From Noviherbaspirillum sp. UKPF54 (GTDB taxonomy: Bacteria > Pseudomonadota > Gammaproteobacteria > Burkholderiales > Burkholderiaceae_D), in the NCBI RefSeq assembly GCF_007874125.1, contig NZ_CP040128.1, positions 1,984,001 to 2,048,000 of the forward strand: 64,000 nt of DNA, written 5' to 3'. The number at the start of each line of letters is the position of its first letter. Position 1 is the stretch's first letter. Under the pieces are notes generated by a model. It had not been told where the DNA came from, searched no databases, and saw nothing but the letters and a program-made list of their open reading frames with translations. The position numbers and the translations under genes were made by a program. Of the stretch, positions 10,070-18,669 are shown piece by piece.

Positions 10070-11572
10070 ATGGCATCAATCATCAACACCAATGCCGCGT
10101 CGCTGAATGCCCAGCGCAACCTCAATTCGTCCCAAGGCGCACTCGCCACTTCCCTGCAACGCTTGTCGTCCGGTCTGCGCATCAACAGCGCCAAGGACGA
10201 CGCCGCAGGCCTGGCAATTGCAGAACGCTTCACTTCCCAGATCAAGGGCCTGAACCAGGCAGTGCGTAACGCCAACGACGGCATCTCCCTGGCGCAGACC
10301 GCTGAAGGCGGCCTGGGCACCGCAGGCGACCTGCTGCAGCGTATGCGCGAACTGTCCGTTCAGTCCGCCAACGGCACCAACTCCGCATCCGACCGCGCTT
10401 CGCTGCAACAGGAAGTCTCGCAGCTGCAGCAGGAATTGAACCGCGTGGCCAACACCACCCAGTTCAACGGCCAGAACGTGCTCGACGGCTCCCTGTCGTC
10501 CACCCAGTTCCAGGTCGGCGCCAACGCCAACCAGACCATCAACGTCGGCATCGCCAGCGCCCAGGCTTCCAAGATCGGTAATTACACCCTGAGCTCGCTG
10601 AGTGGCGCAGGCTCCAGCAGCGCCGCCACCGCCGCTGCCGCCAACACTGCCGGCGGCAACAACGTGACCTCCCAGAACGTCACGATCGCCGGTAACGGCC
10701 AGTCGTCCACCTTCCTGGTTGCGGCCGACAGCTCCGCCAATGCGATCGCATCCCAGATCAACGGCACCACCTCGACCACCGGCGTTTCCGCCACCGCGAA
10801 AACCCAGGCCACTCTGGGCAACCTGTCCGCAGGCGGCACCCTGACCTTCACCCTGCAGGGTTCCGGCAATGCCGTCAATGTCGCTGCCACCGTCAGCAGC
10901 GCCAGCGACCTGTCCTCGCTCGCCGCAGCCATCAACGCACAAACCGCCGCCACCGGCATTAGCGCGTCCGGCAATGGCGCCACCATCACGCTGGAAAGCA
11001 AGGATGGCTACGACATCAAGATCGGCGACTTCCTGAACACGACCTCTGCCGGCGGCACGATCGACGTCACGGGCAACAACGCCTTCACCGGCGCAGCCAG
11101 CGGTGGCGCGGCGACGATCGGCGCGGCAGTCGGTACCGACAGTACCGTCGTCGGCGGCCAGCTCCAGTTCAGCTCCAGCAACGGCTACACCGTCACCACG
11201 GACCAGGCAGCCGGCGGCTTGTTCACCTCCACCGCAGGCCAGGCATCGACCCTGACCACCGTGGCCAGCATCGATATCAGCACCGTGTCCGGCGCCAACA
11301 ATGCGCTGAACACCATCGATGCCGCGCTGACTTCGATCAACAACTCGCGTGCGCAACTCGGTGCGATCCAGAACCGTTTTGCCTCCACCATCAGCAACCT
11401 GACCACTACCGCGGAAAACCTCTCTTCCGCACGTAGCCGGATCCAGGATGCCGACTTCGCATCGGAAACGGCCTCGCTCACCCGCGGCCAGATCCTGCAG
11501 CAAGCCGGTACCGCGATGCTGGCGCAAGCCAACTCGCTGCCCAACGGCGTGCTCTCCCTGCTCAAAGGCTAA
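10070..11572 (+). CDS. fliC: Flagellin FliC (copy 1)
   Basis: 500 residues. The conserved N-terminal D0/D1 ([34 protein letters not shown]) runs to about residue 165, and the C-terminal D1/D0 from about residue 410 ([20 protein letters not shown]). The middle ~240 residues are a surface domain rich in Ser, Thr, Ala and Gly with a flagellin-IN-like stretch ([15 protein letters not shown]). Such a surface is a natural acceptor for O-glycans from the upstream cluster (inference). AAAGGAGAA lies 6-7 bases before the ATG. A sigma-28 promoter precedes it and a hairpin terminator follows. Nearly identical to the second flagellin except at the extreme ends. Confidence 0.97.
   Translation: MASIINTNAASLNAQRNLNSSQGALATSLQRLSSGLRINSAKDDAAGLAIAERFTSQIKGLNQAVRNANDGISLAQTAEGGLGTAGDLLQRMRELSVQSANGTNSASDRASLQQEVSQLQQELNRVANTTQFNGQNVLDGSLSSTQFQVGANANQTINVGIASAQASKIGNYTLSSLSGAGSSSAATAAAANTAGGNNVTSQNVTIAGNGQSSTFLVAADSSANAIASQINGTTSTTGVSATAKTQATLGNLSAGGTLTFTLQGSGNAVNVAATVSSASDLSSLAAAINAQTAATGISASGNGATITLESKDGYDIKIGDFLNTTSAGGTIDVTGNNAFTGAASGGAATIGAAVGTDSTVVGGQLQFSSSNGYTVTTDQAAGGLFTSTAGQASTLTTVASIDISTVSGANNALNTIDAALTSINNSRAQLGAIQNRFASTISNLTTTAENLSSARSRIQDADFASETASLTRGQILQQAGTAMLAQANSLPNGVLSLLKG
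10156..11554 (+). repeat. 1.4-kb flagellin core repeat, copy 1
   Basis: Nearly identical to 12113-13511 (offset 1957); I count about six base differences. The first ~30 codons, the last few codons and the flanking DNA are clearly more diverged, so the identity is confined to the gene core. Confidence 0.9.
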
Positions 11573-11606
11573 TCGACTTAGTTGGCTTAACTAGTAGCAT
11601 CGACAC

Positions 11607-11643
11607 AATACCTCGGCAGAATTTCCGCCGAGGTATTTGCGTT
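11607..11643 (+). terminator. Rho-independent-like terminator after fliC1
   Basis: A perfect 11-bp stem (11607-11617 with 11627-11637, ATACCTCGGC/GCCGAGGTAT core), 9-base loop, followed by a modest T-containing tail (TGCGTTT). It lies 35 bp after the stop codon. Confidence 0.75.
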
Positions 11644-11841
11644 TACGCCTCGTAAAAATTACGCTAGCGCAATGAAAATACAGGGTTTTGACAGGAAGTT
11701 GCTTTATAAGCATTTTTTCGATTGCAGCAAATCCTTGCTTATCTGACCACGCGTAACCGTCGTGACTGCGCCCGTCTTGATTGCCATCAATTAAAAACGC
11801 GTTATTCAATAGTCTTTATTCATTTTAATTAGATCAAGCAC

Positions 11842-11868
11842 TAAAGATTTCCCAAAAGCATCCGAAGA
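11842..11868 (+). promoter_or_regulatory. Distal sigma-28-like site upstream of fliC2
   Basis: TAAAGATT, 11 bases, TCCGAAGA: 7 of 8 matches to the -35 and 5 of 8 to the -10 of the sigma-28 consensus. It is the homologue of the distal fliC1 site and may be the main surviving promoter of fliC2, since the proximal site is degraded. Confidence 0.45.
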
Positions 11869-11923
11869 AGAGGTGTCCGACCTAGGATCAAGCAGGACTG
11901 GAAAAATCAGACCGTCAAAGGTA

Positions 11924-11950
11924 TCCAATTTTTCCAGTCTCGCCTGACAA
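11924..11950 (+). promoter_or_regulatory. Degenerate proximal sigma-28 site upstream of fliC2
   Basis: TCCAATTT, 11 bases, CCTGACAA aligns base for base with the strong fliC1 promoter (shared TTTTTCCAGT.TCGCC.GA.AA context) but matches only 5 of 8 in each element. This suggests lower FliA-dependent transcription of fliC2. Confidence 0.4.
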
Positions 11951-12026
11951 GCTGCATTAACAACATTTGTTTCGTTTGTTGGCAGTGCCCGGGGGAACTC
12001 AAGAAACCTCTCTAAGGAGAATTATC

Positions 12027-13529
12027 ATGGCAGCAATCATCAACACCAATGCCGCGTCGCTAAATGCCCAGCGCAACCTTACGGCATCGCAATCGGCGCT
12101 CTCCACGTCGTTGCAACGCTTGTCGTCCGGTCTGCGCATCAACAGCGCCAAGGACGACGCCGCAGGCCTGGCAATTGCAGAACGCTTCACTTCCCAGATC
12201 AAGGGCCTGAACCAGGCAGTGCGTAACGCCAACGACGGCATCTCCCTGGCGCAGACCGCTGAAGGCGGCCTGGGCACCGCAGGCGACCTGCTGCAGCGTA
12301 TGCGCGAACTGTCCGTTCAGTCCGCCAACGGCACCAACTCCGCATCCGACCGCGCTTCGCTGCAACAGGAAGTCTCGCAGCTGCAGCAGGAATTGAACCG
12401 CGTGGCCAACACCACCCAGTTCAACGGCCAGAACGTGCTCGACGGCTCCCTGTCGTCCACCCAGTTCCAGGTCGGCGCCAACGCCAACCAGACCATCAAC
12501 GTCGGCATCGCCAGCGCCCAGGCTTCCAAGATCGGTAATTACACCCTGAGCTCGCTGGGTGGCGCAGGCTCCAGCAGCGCCGCCACCGCCGCTGCCGCCA
12601 ACACTGCCGGCGGCAACAACGTGACCTCCCAGAACGTCACGATCGCCGGTAACGGCCAGTCGTCCACCTTCCTGGTTGCAGCCGACAGCTCCGCCAATGC
12701 GATCGCATCCCAGATCAACGGCACCACCTCGACCACCGGCGTTTCCGCCACCGCGAAAACCCAGGCCACTCTGGGCAACCTGTCCGCAGGCGGCACCCTG
12801 ACCTTCACCCTGCAGGGTTCCGGCAATGCCGTCAATGTCGCTGCCACCGTCAGCAGCGCCAGCGACCTGTCCTCGCTCGCCGCAGCCATCAACGCACAAA
12901 CCGCCGCCACCGGCATTAGCGCGTCCGGCAATGGCGCCACCATCACGCTGGAAAGCAAGGATGGCTACGACATCAAGATCGGCGACTTCCTGAACACGAC
13001 CTCTGCCGGCGGCACGATCGACGTCACGGGCAACAACGCCTTCACCGGCGCAGCCAGCGGCGGCCCGGCGACGATCGGCGCGGCAGTCGGTACCGACAGT
13101 ACCGTCGTCGGCGGCCAGCTCCAGTTCAGCTCCAGCAACGGCTACACCGTCACCACGGACCAGGCAGCCGGCGGCTTGTTCACCTCCACCGCAGGCCAGG
13201 CATCGACCCTGACCACCGTGGCCAGCATCGATATCAGCACCGTGTCCGGCGCCAACAATGCGCTGAACACCATCGATGCCGCGCTGACTTCGATCAACAA
13301 CTCGCGTGCGCAACTCGGTGCGATCCAGAACCGTTTTGCCTCCACCATCAGCAACCTGACCACTACCGCGGAAAACCTCTCTTCCGCACGTAGCCGGATC
13401 CAGGATGCCGACTTCGCATCGGAAACGGCCTCGCTCACCCGCGGCCAGATCCTGCAGCAAGCCGGTACCGCGATGCTGGCGCAAGCTAACTCGCTGCCCA
13501 ACGGCGTGCTCGCCCTGCTCCGTGGCTAA
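12027..13529 (+). CDS. fliC: Flagellin FliC (copy 2)
   Basis: 500 residues with the same D0/D1, surface domain and D1/D0 layout as copy 1. Differences are clustered at residues 3 and 19-27 and at the last codons (VLALLRG versus VLSLLKG), plus two or three isolated changes. The ATG at 12027 is chosen because it follows AAGGAGAATTATC exactly as in copy 1; an in-frame ATG 20 codons upstream lacks a site. Its promoter region looks weaker than that of copy 1. A perfect hairpin follows and then flaG. Two co-encoded flagellins may build a mixed filament (inference). Confidence 0.96.
   Translation: MAAIINTNAASLNAQRNLTASQSALSTSLQRLSSGLRINSAKDDAAGLAIAERFTSQIKGLNQAVRNANDGISLAQTAEGGLGTAGDLLQRMRELSVQSANGTNSASDRASLQQEVSQLQQELNRVANTTQFNGQNVLDGSLSSTQFQVGANANQTINVGIASAQASKIGNYTLSSLGGAGSSSAATAAAANTAGGNNVTSQNVTIAGNGQSSTFLVAADSSANAIASQINGTTSTTGVSATAKTQATLGNLSAGGTLTFTLQGSGNAVNVAATVSSASDLSSLAAAINAQTAATGISASGNGATITLESKDGYDIKIGDFLNTTSAGGTIDVTGNNAFTGAASGGPATIGAAVGTDSTVVGGQLQFSSSNGYTVTTDQAAGGLFTSTAGQASTLTTVASIDISTVSGANNALNTIDAALTSINNSRAQLGAIQNRFASTISNLTTTAENLSSARSRIQDADFASETASLTRGQILQQAGTAMLAQANSLPNGVLALLRG
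12113..13511 (+). repeat. 1.4-kb flagellin core repeat, copy 2
   Basis: Partner of 10156-11554. The few differences include ctgGgt for ctgAgt in the surface-domain start and ggCggCcc for ggTggCgc further on. The pattern of a homogenised core with diverged ends points to gene conversion or recent duplication. Confidence 0.9.
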
Positions 13530-13554
13530 TTAACACGGCAGGATCATGCTGATC

Positions 13555-13589
13555 GATACCCCGGCTGACCTTCGTTCGGCCGGGGTATC
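13555..13589 (+). terminator. Perfect hairpin between fliC2 and flaG
   Basis: An 11-bp perfect stem (GATACCCCGGC at 13555-13565 with GCCGGGGTATC at 13579-13589) and 13-base loop, 25 bp after the fliC2 stop and 6 bp before the flaG ribosome-binding site. No T tract follows, so it may attenuate, stall or protect the fliC2 mRNA 3' end rather than terminate fully. Confidence 0.55.
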
Positions 13590-13607
13590 CCCATTAAGGA
13601 GATGATC

Positions 13608-13988
13608 ATGGACATCAAACCAGTTGGTAACACCGCCGCCCAGCCAGGGCAACGGATCTCGGAAACAGGGAATTTCGCTGCCGACCTGCCGTCGATCGCA
13701 GCAAGGCAGGCCGCCACGCCGGTACAGACAGTCGATGCGGTACAGCAGCCCGCATCGATTCCGTCCATGAATCAGACCCACGAAGCGTTAAAGCAAATAA
13801 ACGACACAATGAAGAAGTTGTCGCAAGACCTTGAATTCACGGTGGATGAAGACTCCGAGCGACCAATCGTGAAGGTCGTGGATCAGCAAACCAAGGAAGT
13901 CATCCGCCAGATTCCGACGCAGGAAGCGCTTGAAATCGCTAAAGCGCTGGACCGGGTGCAAGGCTTGTTAATCAGACAAAAGGCTTGA
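13608..13988 (+). CDS. flaG: Flagellar protein FlaG
   Basis: 126 residues. A variable, low-complexity N-terminal half is followed by the conserved FlaG C-terminal domain: LKQINDTMKKLSQDLEFTVD, then IVKVVDQQTKEVIRQIPTQE, a two-stranded element and final helix. FlaG family proteins influence filament length; their mechanism is poorly known. Of two in-frame ATGs (13602, 13608) the second is spaced 6 bases from AAGGAG and is preferred. It lies between flagellin and fliD, as is common. Confidence 0.9.
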   Translation: MDIKPVGNTAAQPGQRISETGNFAADLPSIAARQAATPVQTVDAVQQPASIPSMNQTHEALKQINDTMKKLSQDLEFTVDEDSERPIVKVVDQQTKEVIRQIPTQEALEIAKALDRVQGLLIRQKA

Positions 13989-14021
13989 GCCTTGGCTGAA
14001 ACAGGCGGGTAAACTCCGTTC

Positions 14022-14048
14022 TAAAGTTCGGTTTGGCTCCGCCGATAT
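14022..14048 (+). promoter_or_regulatory. Sigma-28 promoter of fliD operon
   Basis: TAAAGTTC, 11 bases, GCCGATAT: 7 of 8 in each element at exact spacing, 38 bp before the fliD ATG. It would drive fliD-fliS-fliT and possibly the fliK-like, FlhB-tail and ycgR genes behind. Confidence 0.88.
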
Positions 14049-14085
14049 TGAGATACAGTGAACACGTTTTCGAAGGAGAGGCAAG

Positions 14086-16116
14086 ATGGGGATCTCATCT
14101 CCGGGTATCGGCTCCAATCTGGATATCAATGGCATCGTTTCCAAGCTGATGCAGGCGGAGTCGCAGCCGCTGACCATCTTGCAAAAGAAGGAGGCAAGCT
14201 ATCAGGCCCAGCTCTCCGCTTACGGCACCTTGTCCGGGTCTCTGAGCTCATTGCAGACGGCCCTTGGAACGCTAAATAACCTGTCCACATTCCAGGGTGT
14301 AAACGCCACCTCGGCGGATACGACGATTTTTACAGCATCTGCGGCTTCCGGCGCGTCTGCCGGCACCTACAACGTCAATATCACGCAATTGGCCCAGGCG
14401 CAGACCATTGCCACCGCCGGGCAATCCACCACAACAGCGACTATCGGCGCCGGCACGGCGACCAAGCTGACTTTTCAGTTCGGCACGATCAGCGGGGGAA
14501 CCCTCTCCAACGGCACCTATAGCGGCGCAAGCTTCGCGCCGGATGCGAACCAGGCAACTGGAACGGTGACGATCGATAATACCAATAATTCACTGCAAGG
14601 CATCCGCGACGCAATCAACAAGGCCAATATCGGCGTAACTGCATCCATCGTTTCGGATGGCAGCGCCACCCCGAATCACTTGGTCATTAAGTCGAACAGC
14701 ACCGGTGCGACGTCCAGCATGAAAATCAGCGTCACCGCGCCCGACGGCACTCCCGGGGGCGATGCCACATTGAGCAGCTTGCTTGCCTACGACCCGACTG
14801 CCACGCAAAACATGACTCAAAGTGCCGCTGGACAAAGCGCTGCACTGACTGTCAATGGCATTGCGATAACCAGCGCAACCAATAAAGTCACCGGCGCGAT
14901 CGACGGCGTGACGTTGAATCTGGCCAAGGCAGGCAGCAGCAATCTGACCGTTGCCGCCAACACGGCGGCGGTGACATCGGCCGTCAACGGATTCGTCAAA
15001 GCCTACAACGATGTGAACACGACCATCCGGAAGCTGACAAGCTACGACTCCTCGACCAAGCAGGCGGGCCTGCTGCTTGGCGACGCTACGGTGAACAATA
15101 TACAGGTGCAGTTGCGTAAAATGATGGCGTCCCCGCTAACGGACTCAAGCGGTAGCCTCACAACGCTGTCCCAGGTCGGCATCTCAATAGACAAGTCCGG
15201 CGTGATGTCACTCGATTCCGGCAAGCTGTCATCGGCGATGAGCAACAACATGAAGGACGTCACCGCCCTGTTCTCGTCAATCGGCGCCAGCACAGACAGC
15301 TTGGTCAAGTACGACAGCGCAACCTCGGCCACGACGCCGGGCGACTATGCGGTGTACGTGTCCAAGCTTGCTACCCAAGGCAATGTAACCGGATCGAACG
15401 TTATCGCCGCGCCCATCAATATCAACAGCGGCAACAAGGATTTGGCGCTGACGGTAAATGGTGTATCGGCATCGATGTCGCTGGTGGAAGGCACATATAA
15501 CTCCGCTTCGGCGCTCGCCGCCCAGGTTCAATCGGCGATTAACGGCGCATCAGCGTTTTCCTCCGCCGGTATTGCAGTCAGCGTCACGATAGACGCCTCC
15601 GGCAAGATGGTCGTTACCTCGAACAAATATGGCTCCGACTCCAAGGTCAGCATCTCGGGCAGCGCCGTGTCGACCATATTGGGCACTACGACTGCCACTG
15701 ATGGCGTGGACGTCGCGGGCACCATCGGCGGCATTACCGCAACAGGGTCGGGACAATTTTTGACTGGCGCGCTTGGCTCGGCGACACAAGGCCTGAAACT
15801 GCAGATAACAGGCGGGCTGGAAAACGCCAGTCGCGGCACCATCAACTTTTCGCGCGGGTATGCGCATTTGCTGAATGGTCAGATCGACGGTTATCTCGGC
15901 AGCTCAGGATTGCTCAGCGGGCGCACCGATGGCATCAAACGGTCCATCTCCGACATCGACAAGCAGACCGAAGCACTGAATAACAGGCTGGCCGATATCG
16001 AAGCGCGCTATCGCAAGCAGTTCACCGCCCTAGATGTAACGATCAGCAAGATGAATTCGACCAGTACCTACCTGACACAGCAACTCGCACAAATCAGCAG
16101 TCTGTCCAGCAAATAG
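14086..16116 (+). CDS. fliD: Flagellar filament cap protein FliD
   Basis: 676 residues, longer than the ~470 of enterobacterial FliD. The N-terminal FliD_N domain (GIGSNLDINGIVSKLMQAE) begins at residue 4. A flagellin-IN-like segment lies near residues 250-300 (SAALTVNGIAITSATNKV) and another near 450 (DLALTVNGVSASMSLVEG). The C-terminal FliD_C ends in a coiled-coil-like region (ISDIDKQTEALNNRLADIEA, YLTQQLAQISSLSSK). It caps the growing filament and folds exported flagellin. The ribosome-binding site is AAGGAGAG. The extra length lies in the surface domains. Confidence 0.95.
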   Translation: MGISSPGIGSNLDINGIVSKLMQAESQPLTILQKKEASYQAQLSAYGTLSGSLSSLQTALGTLNNLSTFQGVNATSADTTIFTASAASGASAGTYNVNITQLAQAQTIATAGQSTTTATIGAGTATKLTFQFGTISGGTLSNGTYSGASFAPDANQATGTVTIDNTNNSLQGIRDAINKANIGVTASIVSDGSATPNHLVIKSNSTGATSSMKISVTAPDGTPGGDATLSSLLAYDPTATQNMTQSAAGQSAALTVNGIAITSATNKVTGAIDGVTLNLAKAGSSNLTVAANTAAVTSAVNGFVKAYNDVNTTIRKLTSYDSSTKQAGLLLGDATVNNIQVQLRKMMASPLTDSSGSLTTLSQVGISIDKSGVMSLDSGKLSSAMSNNMKDVTALFSSIGASTDSLVKYDSATSATTPGDYAVYVSKLATQGNVTGSNVIAAPININSGNKDLALTVNGVSASMSLVEGTYNSASALAAQVQSAINGASAFSSAGIAVSVTIDASGKMVVTSNKYGSDSKVSISGSAVSTILGTTTATDGVDVAGTIGGITATGSGQFLTGALGSATQGLKLQITGGLENASRGTINFSRGYAHLLNGQIDGYLGSSGLLSGRTDGIKRSISDIDKQTEALNNRLADIEARYRKQFTALDVTISKMNSTSTYLTQQLAQISSLSSK

Positions 16117-16148
16117 ACAAAAACAGGATATTACAGAGGAAAGCGACA

Positions 16149-16616
16149 ATGTTTGGATCTATGCGCAGCGGCGCGAATGCCTACGCCAAGGTCGGGATCG
16201 AAACCGGCGTGGTGGCGGCCAGCCCGCACAAACTGATCGTCATGCTGTTCGACGGCGCACTCGCGGCTCTGGCCACGGCGCTGCAACATATGAGTACAGG
16301 CAATATCCCAGGCAAGGGACAGGCACTTTCGAAGGCCATCTCCATCATCGATAGCGGCTTGCGCGCCAGCCTCGATCACAAGAGCGGCGGAGAAATCGCA
16401 GCCAACCTGGATGCGTTGTACGAATATATGAGCACCCGGCTGATGACCGCCAACCTGAATAACCAGCCGGAACTGATCGAAGAGGTGCAGCGTCTGCTGC
16501 AAGATTTGCGAAGCGCATGGGAAGCCATCGCTCCGGCAGGACAGGCAGCGCCGGAAGCGCCGCCCGCAATCAACGACCCTCTCGCCCCCAATATCTCAGG
16601 ACTAGTAAAGGCTTGA
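16149..16616 (+). CDS. fliS: Flagellin export chaperone FliS
   Basis: 155 residues with the FliS signature near the N-terminus (YAKVGIETGVVAASPHKLIV, MLFDGALAAL) and a four-helix body (SIIDSGLRASLDHKSGGEIA, LDALYEYMSTRLMTANLNN). It binds the C-terminus of flagellin in the cytoplasm and keeps it unfolded for export. The last ~25 residues (Pro/Ala-rich) extend beyond the common ~130-residue form. AGAGGAAA lies upstream. fliT starts 5 bp after the stop. Confidence 0.95.
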   Translation: MFGSMRSGANAYAKVGIETGVVAASPHKLIVMLFDGALAALATALQHMSTGNIPGKGQALSKAISIIDSGLRASLDHKSGGEIAANLDALYEYMSTRLMTANLNNQPELIEEVQRLLQDLRSAWEAIAPAGQAAPEAPPAINDPLAPNISGLVKA

Positions 16617-16621
16617 TTACC

Positions 16622-16957
16622 ATGACTGGCGAAGAAGTTATCTCCATTTATGAAAAAGTCGCGGTCATTACGCACCAGATGCTTGCCGCGGCGCGTGAAT
16701 ATGACTGGGAGCAGCTGGCCGCGCTGGAATCCCAGTGCGCCAGCCATGTCGCAACGCTCAGGCGCGACGAGTCAGCCGTTCCGCTGACGGGCATGGTGCG
16801 CGAGCAAAAGGTCAAGTTCATTCGCCAGATCCTGGCGGACGACCGCGAAATCCGCACCATCACCGAGCCGTGGATGGAACAGCTTTCGATGCTAATCAAA
16901 AGCACCGGAACGGAACGCAAGCTGGCCCAGGTTTACGGCGCCAACCAGACGGGTTAA
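16622..16957 (+). CDS. fliT: Flagellar protein FliT
   Basis: 111 residues, all-helical, matching FliT in size and place after fliS. Seen: ISIYEKVAVITHQMLAAARE, then a central helix with DWEQLAALESQCASHVATL, then RQILADDREIRTITEPWMEQ. FliT is the export chaperone for FliD and in enterics also restrains FlhDC. Sequence conservation in the family is low, so the name rests on size, fold pattern and neighbours. Three bases separate it from the next gene. Confidence 0.82.
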   Translation: MTGEEVISIYEKVAVITHQMLAAAREYDWEQLAALESQCASHVATLRRDESAVPLTGMVREQKVKFIRQILADDREIRTITEPWMEQLSMLIKSTGTERKLAQVYGANQTG

Positions 16958-16960
16958 TCC

Positions 16961-18268
16961 ATGCTCCCGCGGGCCGACATCGTTGGAACGCGGCCCGTTG
17001 CCTCGGTCGAGGCAACCAGGCCGGCCGTCCCGGTCGGCGACACCCACCAGGAATTATCGCAGCGCTTAAACCGGATTGCGCTCGGCTCGTTTCTCGAAGG
17101 CGAAGTGCTGTCCCGCCTGCACGACGGGACATTTGTCGTGAAGGTGGCCGATGCCGCCGTGCGGATGAACCTGCCGGCCGGCACCCAGGTCGGCGAAACC
17201 CTCGATCTGACGCTGGTGGCGACACAACCGCGCCCGGCCTTTCTTCTCGCCACGCAGGTCCACGACAATCCTCCCGCCCTCAGCGACGCAGGGCGGCTCG
17301 TCGACTGGATCATTCATACCGCCAAGACGACGGGTGCGCCGACCGCCCTCGCAGGCAAGGCGCCACTGGTGGCATCGCCTGACGCGGATGCTGGCCAAAT
17401 CGCGGCATCGATGAAAGACTCGCTGGAATCCAGCGGCCTGTTCTATGAATCCCATCTCGAGCACTGGGCCAAGGGCGAACGCCCGCTGACGACGCTATTG
17501 CGCGAACCCCAGGCCTGGCATGGCAACCCCCGCCTGCTTCAGGCTGCGCTGCAGAACGCTTCGCGCGGAATGGCGCAGGCCGGCGGCACCGTGCACCTCG
17601 AGCGGTTGATTGCGCACCTGGCCAGCCAGCCGGGCGTCCCGCCAAGCCTGCTGACTGCACTGCGCGCAGCGCATCAATCCGCCTCTGCAGCCCCCCAGCC
17701 GTCAGCCGGTCCGGATGTGCCGCGCGACACCCCTCCCGCGCCGCTGCCACCGGCGAGCGCGGATGGCGAAGCCGTGCCCGTACCGCCGGCGAACCCGCAG
17801 CCGCCCGAGACATTAGCTGCGGCGGCGAAAAATGCGGTAATGGCCGCAATCACCCAAATTCCAAGCGAGACCGAGCCCACCGGGCAGCCAAAATCGATGA
17901 GCGGCGAATCGGTCAGCATGATCAACCTGCAATTGAACGCACTCGAACAGCACCGGATCGCATGGCAAGGCGAGTTGTGGCCCGGCCAAACGATGGAGTG
18001 GGAGATCGGCGAAGACACGCCGCGAGGCCATCACGGCGACACGCAGGAGCGGACGTGGCAAAGCGTGATCCGCTTCGAGCTGCCGGCCTTGGGCAGGGTG
18101 GCGGCAACCATCCGGCTTGCCGGCGAGCGTGTGCAGGTCCAGGTCCGGGCCGCCGACGAAAACACCGCGACGCTGCTGCGCACGCATGGCGATGCCTTAA
18201 GCACGGCCCTGGCGGCGGCGGGATCGCCATTGGAACAGTTTTCCGTGAAACGCGATGCAGAGACATAG
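16961..18268 (+). CDS. FliK-type flagellar hook-length control domain protein
   Basis: 435 residues. The N-terminal ~110 residues form a small domain (ALGSFLEGEVLSRLHDGTFV, LVATQPRPAFLL). The middle is Pro/Ala-rich and low complexity. The C-terminal ~100 residues resemble the Flg_hook domain (INLQLNALEQHRIAWQGELW, RFELPALGRVAATIRLAGER). This is a second FliK-class gene, distinct from the fliK at 25428, and is paired with a FlhB-tail-like gene as in Bacillus ylqG/ylqH. Its job beyond possible length or export switching is unknown. Possible cover for the frameshifted fliK is speculation. Confidence 0.75.
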   Translation: MLPRADIVGTRPVASVEATRPAVPVGDTHQELSQRLNRIALGSFLEGEVLSRLHDGTFVVKVADAAVRMNLPAGTQVGETLDLTLVATQPRPAFLLATQVHDNPPALSDAGRLVDWIIHTAKTTGAPTALAGKAPLVASPDADAGQIAASMKDSLESSGLFYESHLEHWAKGERPLTTLLREPQAWHGNPRLLQAALQNASRGMAQAGGTVHLERLIAHLASQPGVPPSLLTALRAAHQSASAAPQPSAGPDVPRDTPPAPLPPASADGEAVPVPPANPQPPETLAAAAKNAVMAAITQIPSETEPTGQPKSMSGESVSMINLQLNALEQHRIAWQGELWPGQTMEWEIGEDTPRGHHGDTQERTWQSVIRFELPALGRVAATIRLAGERVQVQVRAADENTATLLRTHGDALSTALAAAGSPLEQFSVKRDAET

Positions 18269-18337
18269 TTCAACTGCGAGAGAATCGCTCCCGAAGGCGG
18301 CGCGAGGTTCACCGCACGCATCGAAGCGACAAGAAAA

Positions 18338-18622
18338 ATGACGCATCCGCCCCCTCCCAAGAACGCCGTCGCCCTGGCCTACCAGAGCGGCGATAGCGCC
18401 CCCAAGGTGGTGGCCAAGGGCCGCGGCCTGGTCGCCGAACAGATCATTGAGCGGGCCAGGGAGCATGGCGTGTTCGTGCACGAATCGCGCGAGCTGGTCG
18501 CCCTGCTTACCCAGGTCGACCTGGACGAGCACATCCCGCCAGCCCTTTATCGCGCCGTTGCGGAACTGTTGGCATGGGTGCATCACATCGAGGCTGCCCA
18601 GCAAGGCGCCGACAAGGTATGA
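18338..18622 (+). CDS. FlhB C-terminal-domain-like protein (EscU/YscU/HrcU family)
   Basis: 94 residues resembling only the cytoplasmic tail of FlhB: AVALAYQSGDSAPKVVAKGR corresponds to the region just after the NPTH autocleavage site. VFVHESRELVALLTQVDLDE and IPPALYRAVAELLAWV match the FlhB helices (compare IPEGLYTAVAEVLAYV in this window's FlhB). No membrane segment and no NPTH are present. Such free tails (FhlB) can support export in some species when the FlhB tail is lost. It follows the FliK-type gene by 69 bp. Confidence 0.82.
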   Translation: MTHPPPPKNAVALAYQSGDSAPKVVAKGRGLVAEQIIERAREHGVFVHESRELVALLTQVDLDEHIPPALYRAVAELLAWVHHIEAAQQGADKV

Positions 18623-18669
18623 TAGACGGTTGCACTTAATGTCACTCTTAATGCTGAACGAGAACCCAG

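Larger units (their letters stand above)
11573..12026 (+). other. 454-bp AT-rich intergenic region between flagellin genes
   Basis: No convincing gene. It holds the fliC1 terminator hairpin, then about 200 bp of distinctly AT-rich DNA (around 11680-11845), then two sigma-28-like sites and the fliC2 leader ending in AAGGAGAATTATCATGG, which matches the fliC1 leader. The AT-richness contrasts with the GC-rich neighbours and may help promoter opening (inference). Confidence 0.6.

Noticed and set aside
10076..11527. A 483-residue antisense frame opposite fliC1, and its twin opposite fliC2
   Set aside because: Gly/Val/Ala-rich shadow of flagellin; both exist only because the flagellin cores are near-identical.
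11591..11809. 72-residue minus-strand frame between the flagellins
   Set aside because: It lies over the terminator and AT-rich leader, has no convincing start site, and shows no recognisable motif.
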